A stretch of DNA of 64,000 bases from Actinomycetota bacterium. GTDB lineage: Bacteria > Actinomycetota > Acidimicrobiia > Acidimicrobiales > RAAP-2. The position numbers and the translations under genes were made by a program. This document shows positions 9,352 through 17,199 of this stretch, piece by piece; position 1 is the stretch's first letter, and each line of letters opens with the position of its first letter. The stretch spans positions 62,001 through 126,000 of the forward strand of contig JAJPJD010000049.1 in the NCBI GenBank assembly GCA_021324355.1, given 5' to 3'. A model generated the notes under the pieces. It did no database searches, had not been told where the DNA came from, and saw only the letters and a list, made by a program, of their open reading frames with translations.

Positions 9352-9564
9352 TCAGGCGGTCGGCACCTGCCGGCGGGGCGGCTTCACCACCCGGCCCGCC
9401 CGGATGCACGAGGTGCACACGCACAGACGCCGCGGCGTGCCGTCCACCAGGGCCCGGACCCGTTGGATGTTGGGGTCGAAGCGCCGCTTGGTCCGGCGGT
9501 GGGAGTGGCTCAGGCGCATGCCGAACGACGGCCGTTTGCCGCAGAGCTCGCACACCGCTGCCAT
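9352..9564 (-). CDS. rpmB: 50S ribosomal protein L28
   Basis: A 70-residue L28 of the zinc-binding (C+) type: CELC near the N terminus pairs with CTSC near the C terminus to form a four-cysteine ribbon, and the basic segment SHSHRRTKRRFDPNIQ is characteristic. ATG 9564 is preceded by AAAGGA with 6 nt spacing. It is convergent with thiL (9 bp apart) and divergent from the DAK2 gene. Presence of all four cysteines suggests zinc dependence; a zinc-free paralogue may exist elsewhere. Confidence 0.96.
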   Translation of the reverse strand: MAAVCELCGKRPSFGMRLSHSHRRTKRRFDPNIQRVRALVDGTPRRLCVCTSCIRAGRVVKPPRRQVPTA

Positions 9565-9638
9565 GGACGATCCTTTCCCCGACCCGGTTCCGCCGCCGCC
9601 GCGCCAGCGGCTCTGGCTGCCGGAGCGAAGGTCAAGGT

Positions 9639-9644
9639 TAGCAT
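9639..9644 (+). promoter_or_regulatory. -10 box of a leaderless promoter (TAGCAT)
   Basis: TAGCAT ends 7 nt before the ATG at 9652 and there is no Shine-Dalgarno sequence, so transcription probably starts at or next to the start codon. Confidence 0.6.
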
Positions 9645-9651
9645 CGCCCTG

Positions 9652-11298
9652 ATGGGGGCACCCGAGGCGCTGGGGGCGGCCACTGTGCGAACCGCGATGG
9701 CCCGGTACCTCGACGCGCTGGGGGCGCACCAGGCGGTCATCAACCGGCTCAACGTCTTCCCGGTCCCCGACGGGGACACCGGGACCAACATGAAACTGAC
9801 CATCGAGGCGGTGGTGGCCGAGCTGGAGCCCCTGGGGCCCGGCGCGCCGATGCCAGAGGTCTGCCAGGCAGTGGCCCACGGCTCGCTCATGGGGGCCCGG
9901 GGCAACTCGGGGGTCATCTTGTCCCAGCTGCTGCGGGGGCTGGCCGGGCGGCTGGCCGGGGTGGAGGCGGCCACCGCCAGCGACGTGGCCGCGGCGCTGG
10001 TGGAGGCGGCCGCCCTGGCCCGCCAGGCGGTGGTCCGGCCGGTGGAGGGCACCATCCTCACGGTGGCCCAGGCAGCTGGCGAGGGTGCCGCTGCCGCCTG
10101 CACCGAGGGCGCCGGCCTGGGCGCGACCCTCGAAGCGGCCCGCCAGGCCGCGGTCCGGGCGCTCGACGCCACCCCGAGCCAGCTCCCGGCGCTGGCCGAG
10201 GCCGGCGTGGTCGATGCCGGCGGCGCCGGCTACCTCCTGTTGCTGGACGCGTTGCTCACGGCGCACGACGGCCGCCCGCTGCCGGTGCCTCCGCCGGCGC
10301 CACCCGCACCGGCCACCACCCCGTCCCGCCCGGACCCGGCCGAGGACGTCTCCCGGGGGCTTCGCTACGAGGTCATGTACTTCCTCCACGCGCCCGACGA
10401 GACCATCCCGTACTTCAAGGAGGTGTGGGCCGGGATCGGGGACTCGATCGTGGTGGTCGGGGGGGACGGCACCTGGAACTGCCACATCCACACCGACGAC
10501 GTCGGTGCCGCGATCGAGGCGGCGCTCGACTGCGGCCGGCCCCGCAACATCCGGGTGACCGACCTGGCCGAGCAGGTCGAGGAGGAGCGGTGGGTGCGGG
10601 AGCACGCCGGCGAGCCGCCCCCTCCTGCGCCGCCGCTCGAGGTCCCGACCACCGCTGTGGTGGCGGTGGTGACCGGCGAGGGGGTGGGCCGGATCTTCCG
10701 GTCGCTCGGCGTGCACCACCAGGTGGCCGGTGGCCAGTCGATGAACCCCTCCACCGCGGAGATTCTCGACGTGGTCGAGTCGACCCCCTCCGACCAGGTG
10801 GTGGTGCTGCCCAACAACGCCAACATCCGGCCGGTGGCCGAGCAGGTCGACCAGCTCACCGCCAAGACGGTCCGGGTGGTGCCGACTGGGTCGATCGTGG
10901 AGGGCTTCGCCGCGCTGCTCGCCTACGACCCGGCTGCCTCGGCCGAGACCAACGCCACGGCGATGGCTGCCTCGGCGTCCAGGGTCCGCTCGGGGGAGGT
11001 CACCCGGGCGGTGCGTGACGCCGCCACCCCGGCCGGCCCGGTCCGGGAGGGCGACTGGATCGGGATCGCCGCGTCTGAGGTGGTCTCGATCGCCGACTCC
11101 CCGGCAGGGGCGGCGTTCGGCCTGCTCGCCCGACTGGTCGGCCAGGCCGAGCTGGTCACGGTGATCGAGGGCGAGGGGTCGACCCCGCAGGAGACCCGTC
11201 GGATCACCGAGTGGTTGAAGGAGCAGTGCCCAGAGGTGAGCGTCGAGGTCCACCACGGTGGCCAGCCGCTCTACCCCTACTTGTTCGGCGTGGAGTAG
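9652..11298 (+). CDS. fakA: DAK2-domain fatty-acid kinase catalytic subunit, FakA/YloV-like
   Basis: A 548-residue cytoplasmic protein with an N-terminal DhaL-like (DAK2) kinase domain and a C-terminal FakA-type domain. INRLNVFPVPDGDTGTNM near 24-41 contains the three Mg-ATP-binding aspartates, and HGSLMGARGNSGVILSQLLRG near 80-100 is the adjacent nucleotide-binding segment. The C-terminal half has GGDGTWNCHIHTDDVG, a FakA motif. FakA phosphorylates fatty acids presented by a FakB (DegV) partner, feeding acyl phosphate to PlsY; plsX and acpP lie downstream in this window, but no fakB is seen. The ATG 2 nt after the DAK2 frame's upstream spacer and the leaderless -10 box decide the start. recG follows after 2 nt, the usual order in many bacteria. 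Confidence 0.85.
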   Translation: MGAPEALGAATVRTAMARYLDALGAHQAVINRLNVFPVPDGDTGTNMKLTIEAVVAELEPLGPGAPMPEVCQAVAHGSLMGARGNSGVILSQLLRGLAGRLAGVEAATASDVAAALVEAAALARQAVVRPVEGTILTVAQAAGEGAAAACTEGAGLGATLEAARQAAVRALDATPSQLPALAEAGVVDAGGAGYLLLLDALLTAHDGRPLPVPPPAPPAPATTPSRPDPAEDVSRGLRYEVMYFLHAPDETIPYFKEVWAGIGDSIVVVGGDGTWNCHIHTDDVGAAIEAALDCGRPRNIRVTDLAEQVEEERWVREHAGEPPPPAPPLEVPTTAVVAVVTGEGVGRIFRSLGVHHQVAGGQSMNPSTAEILDVVESTPSDQVVVLPNNANIRPVAEQVDQLTAKTVRVVPTGSIVEGFAALLAYDPAASAETNATAMAASASRVRSGEVTRAVRDAATPAGPVREGDWIGIAASEVVSIADSPAGAAFGLLARLVGQAELVTVIEGEGSTPQETRRITEWLKEQCPEVSVEVHHGGQPLYPYLFGVE

Positions 11299-11300
11299 CC

Positions 11301-13496
11301 GTGCCGGGCTCGAGCGGGCGAACGCTCGCGCAGCTCGAGAGGATCTCGGTGTCGGTGCTCGACTCGGTGTCGCCCCGCAAGGCCAAGGCGCTGGCCGAGC
11401 TCGGGATCCACAGCGTCTGGGACCTGGTCACCACCTACCCCCGGCGCTACATCGACCGCACCCGGGCGGCCGACGTGGCCGACCTGGCCGTCGGCGACGA
11501 GGCGGTGGTGTTCGCCGAGGTGACGCGGGTGCGAGCGGACCGGCCCCGCGGCCGCAGCCGGGTCGAGGTGGAGGTGGCCGACTCGACCGGCCTCTTGCGG
11601 CTGGTCTTCTTCAACCAGCCCTGGCGGGCCGAGCAGCTGAGCGTCGGTTCCCAGCTGCTCGTGTGGGGCAAGCTGACCCAGTACCGGGGCCGCCGCCAGA
11701 TGGCCCACCCGGTGGTCGACCTGGTCGCCCGGGTGGAGCGGGGCGCCGCCGAGAGCCGCATGCTCCAGGTGATCCCGGTGTACCCGGCGTCGGCCAAGGC
11801 TGGCCTGACCAGCTGGGAGATCGGCACGTTCGTGAAGGAGGCGCTCGAGCGGGCCGGGCGGCTGGCCGACCCGCTCCCGGCGGCCTGGCGCCGCCGCCTG
11901 CGCCTGCTCGGTCGGACCCAGGCCTTCGAGGCCATCCACCGGCCCCAGCGCCTGGCCGACCCGTGGCCGGCCCGGGATCGGCTGGTCTTCGACGAGCTGC
12001 TCCGCCTCCAGCTCGCCCTGGTCCTGCGGCGGCGGGCGACCGAACGCGCCGCGGCCGCAATCCGCCACCGGGTGTCTCCGGCCGAGCTCGAGGGCCGGTG
12101 TCAGCCGGAGACGCTGGTCGAGCGGTTCGTGGCTGGCCTGCCGTTCGAGCTGACCGGGGCCCAGCGCCGGGCCCTCGGGCAGATCTTCACCGACATGGCC
12201 GGGCCGCTGCCCATGCACCGGCTCCTCCAGGGCGATGTCGGGTCGGGCAAGACGGTGGTCGCGGTGGCGGCGATGTTGGCCGCGGTCCAAGGCGGTCACC
12301 AAGCAGCCCTGATGGCGCCAACCGAGGTACTTGCCGACCAGCACGTCCTGGGCGTCCGGTCCCTGCTCGACGGCCTCGTGGTGCCCGACCCGGGCCGCCT
12401 GGGGGGGACCCGCCCGGTGTCGGTTGGGGTGCTCACCCACCGGGTCCCCGCTGCCGCCCGGGCGCGCACGGTGGCCGCGCTGGGGTCGGGGGAGCTCGAC
12501 ATCGTGATCGGCACCCATGCCCTGCTGACCGAGGACGTGGACTTCGCCTCCCTCGGGGTGGTGGTCATCGACGAGCAGCACCGGTTCGGCGTCGAGCAGC
12601 GGGCCGGCCTGCGGGCCAAAGGCCGGGTCGAGGCCTCGGGGACGGTGGTGGACCCCGACCTGCTGGTGATGACCGCGACCCCCATCCCGCGCACGGCCGC
12701 CATGGTCGTCTTCGGCGACCTCGACATGACCCTGGTCGACGAGCTGCCGCCGGGCCGGGCCCCGGTCACCACGGTCTGGGCCCGAGGGGCCCTGGAGGAG
12801 GCGGCGGCGTGGGAGCGGGTTCGTCGCGAGGTGGAGGCCGGCCACCGGGCCTATGTGATCTGCCCGCTGGTGGAGGAGTCCGAGCGGGTGGCCGCCCGCT
12901 CGGCGGTGGAGGAGCATCGGCGGCTGGCCCGAGGGGCGCTGGCCGGGCTGGAGGTTGGGCTGCTCCACGGTCAGATGCCGACCGCTGCGAAACAGGCGGT
13001 GATGGACGGGTTCCGGGACGGGCGAGTCCAGGTCCTGGTGGCCACCACGGTGGTGGAGGTGGGGGTGGACGTCCCCGAGGCCACGGTCATGGTGGTGGAG
13101 GACGCCGACCGGTTCGGCATCGCCCAGCTCCACCAGCTCCGGGGGCGGGTCGGCCGCAGCTCGCTGCCGAGCTGGTGCTACCTGCTCGGCACGGCGTCGT
13201 CGCCTGGGGGCGAGGCCAGGCTGGCGGCGGTCGAGCGCACCACCGACGGCTTCGAGCTGGCCGAGGTCGATCTGAGCCTGCGAGGGGAGGGCACGATCTT
13301 GGGTGAGCGCCAGACTGGCTCGAGCGGCCTCAAGCTGGCCAAACTGGCCCGCGACCGGGCCTGGGTCGAGCGGGCCCGCGAGGTCGCCGAGGCCATCGTG
13401 GGCGAGGACCCCGAGCTCGCCGCCCACCCCGAGCTCCTCGACGAGGTGCGCCTGGGCCTCGACCCCGAGGAGTCCACGTTCCTCTTCAAGAGCTGA
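11301..13496 (+). CDS. recG: ATP-dependent DNA helicase RecG
   Basis: RecG regresses stalled replication forks and processes Holliday junctions. The 731-residue protein has an N-terminal wedge/OB region (residues 1-200), then a superfamily 2 helicase core: ELTGAQRRALGQI (Q-like motif), Walker A GDVGSGKTVVA, motif II DEQHRFG, motif III MTATPIPRT, and motifs IV-VI including VVEVGVDVPEATVMVVEDA and HQLRGRVGRSS. The TRG region follows with RTTDGFELAEVDLSLRGEG. The start is GTG 11301, 2 nt after the fakA stop; no strong ribosome-binding site is seen, so translational coupling is likely. In related genomes rsmD usually follows; here a toxin-antitoxin locus and a methyltransferase intervene. Confidence 0.96.
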   Translation: MPGSSGRTLAQLERISVSVLDSVSPRKAKALAELGIHSVWDLVTTYPRRYIDRTRAADVADLAVGDEAVVFAEVTRVRADRPRGRSRVEVEVADSTGLLRLVFFNQPWRAEQLSVGSQLLVWGKLTQYRGRRQMAHPVVDLVARVERGAAESRMLQVIPVYPASAKAGLTSWEIGTFVKEALERAGRLADPLPAAWRRRLRLLGRTQAFEAIHRPQRLADPWPARDRLVFDELLRLQLALVLRRRATERAAAAIRHRVSPAELEGRCQPETLVERFVAGLPFELTGAQRRALGQIFTDMAGPLPMHRLLQGDVGSGKTVVAVAAMLAAVQGGHQAALMAPTEVLADQHVLGVRSLLDGLVVPDPGRLGGTRPVSVGVLTHRVPAAARARTVAALGSGELDIVIGTHALLTEDVDFASLGVVVIDEQHRFGVEQRAGLRAKGRVEASGTVVDPDLLVMTATPIPRTAAMVVFGDLDMTLVDELPPGRAPVTTVWARGALEEAAAWERVRREVEAGHRAYVICPLVEESERVAARSAVEEHRRLARGALAGLEVGLLHGQMPTAAKQAVMDGFRDGRVQVLVATTVVEVGVDVPEATVMVVEDADRFGIAQLHQLRGRVGRSSLPSWCYLLGTASSPGGEARLAAVERTTDGFELAEVDLSLRGEGTILGERQTGSSGLKLAKLARDRAWVERAREVAEAIVGEDPELAAHPELLDEVRLGLDPEESTFLFKS

Positions 13497-13521
13497 CCCG
13501 GGGTCATCCGCCCTCGGCAGC

Positions 13522-13538
13522 GGGGGTGCGCGACCCCC
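13522..13538. terminator. GC-rich hairpin downstream of recG
   Basis: GGGGGT-GCGCG-ACCCCC is a perfect 6-bp inverted repeat 25 nt after the recG stop. There is no T-tract, so termination is plausible but unproven; it could also belong to the control region of the following toxin-antitoxin locus. Confidence 0.4.
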
Positions 13539-13945
13539 AAGTTCGCGAAGAGTCCGCGGGATCCCGCGGAGCGCGGCCCCGTGAGCGGCTCGGCGAACGG
13601 GTCGAGGGCCTGGTCGAGAACCGCACGCGCCACCTCCTCGTGGGCTGGCATGAGGTGGGCGCAGGTGTCGCCGACTGACTCGGCCCGGCCCGTCGGCCCG
13701 GCCAGGGCACCGTCGGCGCCTGGATGCGAGGCACCCGGCGCCCGACCGGCGTCGAGCGCTTCGCCGAGCTGTCCGCCCTCGTCGAGCGTCTGGCCCGCGT
13801 CCTGGACCCGGAGTACCTGCCGATCTGGCTCCGCAAGCCGGTGCCAGCCCTCGGGGACGACAAGCCCCTCGACCTCCTGGCCGGGGGCGAGTACCGGCGG
13901 CTGAGCGCCCTCGTGGCCGAGCTGGAGTCCCCTGGCGCCGCCTAG
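13526..13945 (+). pseudogene. MbcA/ParS/Xre-type (DUF2384) antitoxin, probably broken
   Basis: The last 90 codons encode an antitoxin of the Xre-MbcA-ParS family. Residues just before the internal ATG read TVGAWMRGTRRPTG, the end of a helix-turn-helix, followed by FAELSALVERLARVLDPEYL and the toxin-binding tail WLRKPVPALGDDKPLDLLAGGEYRR. The same frame upstream (about 50 codons from GTG 13526, ending LLVGWHEVGAGVAD) looks like the rest of the helix-turn-helix domain but is separated by an in-frame TGA at 13676-13678. Either the antitoxin is truncated, or a short 73-residue form starts at ATG 13724 and lacks the DNA-binding part. It precedes a RES-domain toxin, the partner expected for this family. 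The 5' boundary is uncertain. Confidence 0.6.
13553..13570. promoter_or_regulatory. 18-bp perfect palindrome, candidate toxin-antitoxin operator
   Basis: TCCGCGGGATCCCGCGGA is a perfect 18-bp palindrome directly in front of the antitoxin-like region, with an 8-bp palindrome TTCGCGAA at 13542-13549 just upstream. Type II antitoxins with Xre-like domains usually autorepress by binding such palindromes. The operator role is inferred. Confidence 0.45.
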
Positions 13946-14019
13946 GGCTTCGCCTCCCGGTACAGGCTCTTCGCCTGACGGGTCCATGGTGGTGCCATGT
14001 TCCTGCTGGCGCCGACCCT

Positions 14020-14472
14020 TTGGCGCCAGCGGTCGCCCCGCCCGACGGGAGATGGCAGAGGGGCCGAGCGGTCGGGGCCGTCTATCTGGCCGACAGCGAG
14101 GAGAGCGTCTGGGCCGAGTGGTACCGGCTCCTGGCCGAGCTGGCCGTCCCGCCGCACCGGGCGCTTTCCCGGGACTTGTGGAGGCTCCGCGTCGGCCTCG
14201 ACGTGGCCGACCTCACGATCGAGGCGAGGCTGCGCCGGGTCGGGCTCGACGCGCCGGCACCGACGCGCTCGGAGTGGCCGAGGTTCCAGGCGGTGGGGGC
14301 GCGGCTGCACACCGAAGGCTGGGCAGGCCTTGCGGCCCCTTCGGGCGCGCGCCCCGAAGGCCTCGTCGTCTGCCTGTTCCGGCGCGGGGTGGTGCTCCGC
14401 GGCGTCCGTCGCCTTCCCCCGCCCCGCCGGACCGAGGCTGTGCCGGTCCCCCCGCGAGGCATGACGACGTAG
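14020..14472 (+). CDS. RES-domain toxin (NAD+-targeting type)
   Basis: A RES-family protein, toxin of RES/Xre type II systems; characterised members (MbcT, ParT, Res) degrade NAD+ or transfer ADP-ribose. The core reads DGRWQRG, then AVYLADSEESVWAEWYRLLA, then a central RVGLDVADLT strand, then PRFQAVGARLHTEGWAGLAAPSG and RPEGLVVCLF. This supplies the conserved Arg (DGRW), Tyr (VYLAD), Glu (WAEW) and the Ser of APSG. The tail PPPRRTEAVPVPPRGMTT is an intact C terminus. No ATG or GTG is available; TTG 14020 is the nearest candidate and would leave out some of the usual N terminus, which is readable in two other frames just upstream (for example RYRLFA before a TGA at 13976). It may therefore be slightly truncated or frameshifted. 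Confidence 0.6.
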   Translation: MAPAVAPPDGRWQRGRAVGAVYLADSEESVWAEWYRLLAELAVPPHRALSRDLWRLRVGLDVADLTIEARLRRVGLDAPAPTRSEWPRFQAVGARLHTEGWAGLAAPSGARPEGLVVCLFRRGVVLRGVRRLPPPRRTEAVPVPPRGMTT

Positions 14473-14705
14473 ACGAGACGTAGACGAGTTGCCGCCGGCG
14501 GGTCCAGTCACACGTCGCTTGTCCGCGGAGAGGCCGCGCGAAAGGAAGATGAGGTCAGCCCGAGGAAGGAGCCGGAAGACGAAAGCCCTGTTCATGGGCC
14601 ATCTGGGCCCTTCGACCGGCGCTTCTGCCTATCCCGGAGGCCTTCCCGGTCACGAGCTGCGCCGGCGCCGGGTCGACCAGCAGGGCGAGGCTCCAGTGGC
14701 GACCG

Positions 14706-14722
14706 GCTCGTACTCTACGAGC
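14706..14722. promoter_or_regulatory. inverted repeat overlapping a -10-like box
   Basis: GCTCGT-ACTCT-ACGAGC is a perfect 6-bp inverted repeat that contains TACTCT, a TANNNT -10 candidate, about 45 nt before the methyltransferase start. This layout suggests a repressor site over the promoter. Confidence 0.4.
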
Positions 14723-14767
14723 GCACCAACCGAGGGCCGGGGTGCCGAGCGTGCGAGGAGGATCGAC

Positions 14768-15532
14768 GTGCCAGCTGCATCGACCGCAAGCAGTGGCCCG
14801 GGGTTCGATCCGGGGTCGGTCTTCGACCCGGTCGCCGACGGGTACCAAGCGGCCCGGCCCGGCTACCCCGACGCCTTCTACGACCTCCTCGAGCGGGTGG
14901 TCGGGCCGCTGGCCGGCCGGCTCGTCCTCGATGTCGGTGCCGGCACCGGGATTGCCACCCGGTCCCTAGCTGCTCGGGGGGCCCGGGTGGTGGCGGTCGA
15001 CCCCAGCCTGGCCATGGCCCGCACGCTGCGCCGGGCCTCGAATGCCCCGGTCACCCTGGGGCGGGCCGAGCGGCTGCCGGTGGTCGCCGGCTCGGTCGAC
15101 CTGATCACCTTCGCCCAGGCCTGGCACTGGGTCCGGGTCCCCGATGCGGCCGCCGAGTGCCGGCGGGTGCTGGCGGGCGGCGGCCGCCTGGCCCTGTGGT
15201 GGAACGTGGACGAGGGTGGTGGCGAGCTCGCTCGGGCGCTCGACCGGGAGTGCGGCATCCACCCCTACGGCACCCGGGACCGCCAGGACGACCGGGCCCG
15301 GCTGGTCGACGAGGGCGGGTTCCGCGATCTGCTGACCGACTCGGTCCGGTGGAGCTGGCAGGTACCGGTCGAGCAGTGGCTGCAGGCGGTGGCGACCCGC
15401 TCGGTGTTGGCCCGCCTCGGCCCGGCGGCCGCCGAGCGGCTGTCGGCGATCGAGTCGGTGGTCCGCCGGCACGCCCCCGAGGGTGTGGTCACCGAGCAGT
15501 TCACCACCCGACTCACGGTCGCGGTGCCCTGA
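14768..15532 (+). CDS. class I SAM-dependent methyltransferase
   Basis: A 254-residue Rossmann-fold methyltransferase of the UbiE/Methyltransf_11 type. The SAM-binding motif I LVLDVGAGTGIATRSL is near residues 50-65, the acidic motif II reads VVAVDPSLAM, and motif IV is LITFAQAWHWV, shared with putative trans-aconitate or lipid methyltransferases. GTG 14768 is preceded by GAGGAGG with about 6 nt spacing, whereas the long open frame upstream is arginine-rich and unlike the family. The substrate is unknown. It sits between the toxin-antitoxin locus and rsmD, so it is part of the extra DNA within a usually tight recG-rsmD-coaD block. A similar protein is encoded at 62197. Confidence 0.85.
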   Translation: MPAASTASSGPGFDPGSVFDPVADGYQAARPGYPDAFYDLLERVVGPLAGRLVLDVGAGTGIATRSLAARGARVVAVDPSLAMARTLRRASNAPVTLGRAERLPVVAGSVDLITFAQAWHWVRVPDAAAECRRVLAGGGRLALWWNVDEGGGELARALDRECGIHPYGTRDRQDDRARLVDEGGFRDLLTDSVRWSWQVPVEQWLQAVATRSVLARLGPAAAERLSAIESVVRRHAPEGVVTEQFTTRLTVAVP

Positions 15533-15561
15533 GGGTCCGGACCGTCGGCCGAGGGCCCGGC

Positions 15562-15567
15562 TACCGT
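15562..15567 (+). promoter_or_regulatory. -10 box of a leaderless promoter (TACCGT)
   Basis: TACCGT ends 8 nt before the rsmD GTG at 15576, with no Shine-Dalgarno sequence between them. Confidence 0.5.
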
Positions 15568-15575
15568 TTCGCGCC

Positions 15576-16118
15576 GTGCGGGTCATCGGAGGCCGCAGCC
15601 GTGGCCGACGCCTCCCCGGGGCGCTCCCGGCCGGCGTGCGCCCCACAGCCGACCGGGTCAAAGAGGCCATCTTCGACGTGCTCGGGTCGATGGGAGGCGT
15701 GGAGGACCTGACCGTGGTCGACCTGTTCTGCGGGTCGGGGGCACTCGGGATCGAAGCGCTGTCGCGGGGCGCAGCCCAGGTGACCTTCGTCGACCACGAC
15801 CCGGCCGCCCTCGACGCGGTGCGTACCAACCTGGCCGCGACCGGCCTGGCCGACGAGGCGGTCACCGTGCTTCGAGCCGAGCTTCCGGGCTGGCTCGAGC
15901 GGGCCGGGAGCTTCGACCTGGCCCTCTGTGATCCGCCGTATGCGTTCTCGGGGTGGGCGACGCTGCTCGGATGGCTCCAGGCCGACCTGGCGGTCCTCGA
16001 GTCGAGCGCCGAGATCGAGGTGCCCTCGGGCTGGGAGGTGCGAAGGACCCGACGCTACGGCGGTACGCTCGTGACCGTGGTCCGTCAGCAGCCCTCGCCG
16101 AGCGTGATCGGGTCGTGA
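15576..16118 (+). CDS. rsmD: 16S rRNA (guanine966-N2)-methyltransferase
   Basis: RsmD methylates G966 of 16S rRNA in the assembled 30S subunit. The 180-residue protein begins VRVIGGRSRGRRLP and has the RPTADRVKEAIFDVLGS segment, motif I DLFCGSGALGIEALSRGA and the catalytic motif IV DPPYAF, all diagnostic. The start GTG 15576 is set by the leaderless -10 box and the conserved N terminus. Its stop overlaps the coaD start (GTGA), the standard rsmD-coaD pairing. Confidence 0.95.
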   Translation: MRVIGGRSRGRRLPGALPAGVRPTADRVKEAIFDVLGSMGGVEDLTVVDLFCGSGALGIEALSRGAAQVTFVDHDPAALDAVRTNLAATGLADEAVTVLRAELPGWLERAGSFDLALCDPPYAFSGWATLLGWLQADLAVLESSAEIEVPSGWEVRRTRRYGGTLVTVVRQQPSPSVIGS

Positions 16119-16609
16119 CCCTCGCGCTGTACCCGGGATCGTTCGACCCCTTCCACAACGGGCACCTCGAAGTGGTCGAGCGGGCCGCTCGAATCTTCGA
16201 CGAGGTGGTGATCGCCGGGCTGCGCAACCCGCAGAAGGCGCGGGGCCTCTTCGACCTGGGGACTCGGAGGGCGATGGTGGAGGAGTCCATCACCCACCTG
16301 GACAACGTCCGGTTCATCTCGATGGCCAAGCTCACCGTCGAGGTGGCCAAGGACATCGATGCCGACGTGATCATCCGGGGGTTGCGCGTGGTGTCGGACT
16401 TCGAGAACGAGCTCCAGATGGCCCAGATGAACCGGCAGCTCTCGGGGATCGAGACCGTGTTCATCCCCACCAGCTCGTCGTACTCGTTCATCGCGTCGCG
16501 CCTGCTGCGCGAGGTCGCCACCTACGGCGGGGACGTCTCGGCCTTCGTCCCGGCCCCGGTGGCCAAGATCATGGCCGAGCAGTTGGCCAAGCCGCTCGAG
16601 GAGAGCTGA
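16115..16609 (+). CDS. coaD: pantetheine-phosphate adenylyltransferase
   Basis: CoaD transfers AMP to 4'-phosphopantetheine, the penultimate step of coenzyme A synthesis. The 164-residue protein has the nucleotidyltransferase motif YPGSFDPFHNGHLEVVERA at 6-24 (T/HxGH), the substrate loop IIRGLRVVSDFENELQMAQMN and the C-terminal SSSYSFIASRLLREVA, where the family's second signature (ISS..R) lies. The GTG start overlaps the rsmD stop by 4 nt and the stop overlaps the next ATG (TGATG), so the three genes are translationally coupled. Confidence 0.96.
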   Translation: MTLALYPGSFDPFHNGHLEVVERAARIFDEVVIAGLRNPQKARGLFDLGTRRAMVEESITHLDNVRFISMAKLTVEVAKDIDADVIIRGLRVVSDFENELQMAQMNRQLSGIETVFIPTSSSYSFIASRLLREVATYGGDVSAFVPAPVAKIMAEQLAKPLEES

Positions 16610-17187
16610 TGGAACTCCCCGACGACGCCCGCCCGGCCGACCCCGACCTCGAGGGCCTCGACGCCGAGGCGCTGATCAAGCGAGCCCTGGACATGGTGAA
16701 CTCGGCCAAGGCCATGCCGCTGTCGGCGTCGGTCCTGGTGTCGCGCGACGAGCTCACCCACCTGCTCACCCTGGCCCTGTCCCGCCTGCCCGAGGAGCTG
16801 CGCGACGCCCGCTGGCTGCTCAAAGAGCGCGAGGCGTTCATGGCCGAGCGCGAGCGCGAGGCCCAGGCCCTCATGGACGAGGTGCGGGCGCAGGCCGAGC
16901 GGATGGTGGCTCGGACCGACATCGTGCGCCAGGCCAACAAGGTGGCCCAGAAGATCCTCGACGACGCCAACGAAGAGGCCCGTCGGATGCGCCTCGAGAC
17001 CGAGGACTTCTGCGACCAGCGGCTGGCCGGGATGGAGATCGTCCTCGATCGGACGATCAAGACCGTTCGCTCCGGCCGCCAGAAGCTCCAGGCCATCTCG
17101 GCCCCGCCCGAGCGCCCTCGGCCGCCAGCGTCCGAGCCCGAGCAGGACGCGGAGGCCGAGCGCTTCTTCGACCAGGACCAGGTCTAG
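16609..17187 (+). CDS. SepIVA/DivIVA-like coiled-coil septation protein
   Basis: A 192-residue protein that is mostly charged helix. After a short acidic lead (PDDARPADPDLEG), residues 20-60 form a conserved-looking helical start, and residues 60-150 form a coiled coil rich in Glu, Arg and Ala, with the segment QANKVAQKILDDANEEA typical of DivIVA/ATPase b-like proteins. The tail is disordered and acidic. In mycobacteria a protein of this type (SepIVA, Rv2927c) lies next to the DUF177 gene and rnc and acts in septation; the same neighbours follow here. Identification rests on composition and synteny rather than a clear sequence match. The start ATG overlaps the coaD stop. Confidence 0.6.
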   Translation: MELPDDARPADPDLEGLDAEALIKRALDMVNSAKAMPLSASVLVSRDELTHLLTLALSRLPEELRDARWLLKEREAFMAEREREAQALMDEVRAQAERMVARTDIVRQANKVAQKILDDANEEARRMRLETEDFCDQRLAGMEIVLDRTIKTVRSGRQKLQAISAPPERPRPPASEPEQDAEAERFFDQDQV

Positions 17188-17199
17188 GGGGCGGCGGCG

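Noticed and set aside
11277-13427. A 716-codon minus-strand frame opposite recG
   Set aside because: Low-complexity product with no domain; recG on the other strand is intact.
14489-14767. N-terminal extension of the methyltransferase starting at 14489
   Set aside because: The extension is arginine-rich and lacks family similarity; GTG 14768 has GAGGAGG upstream.
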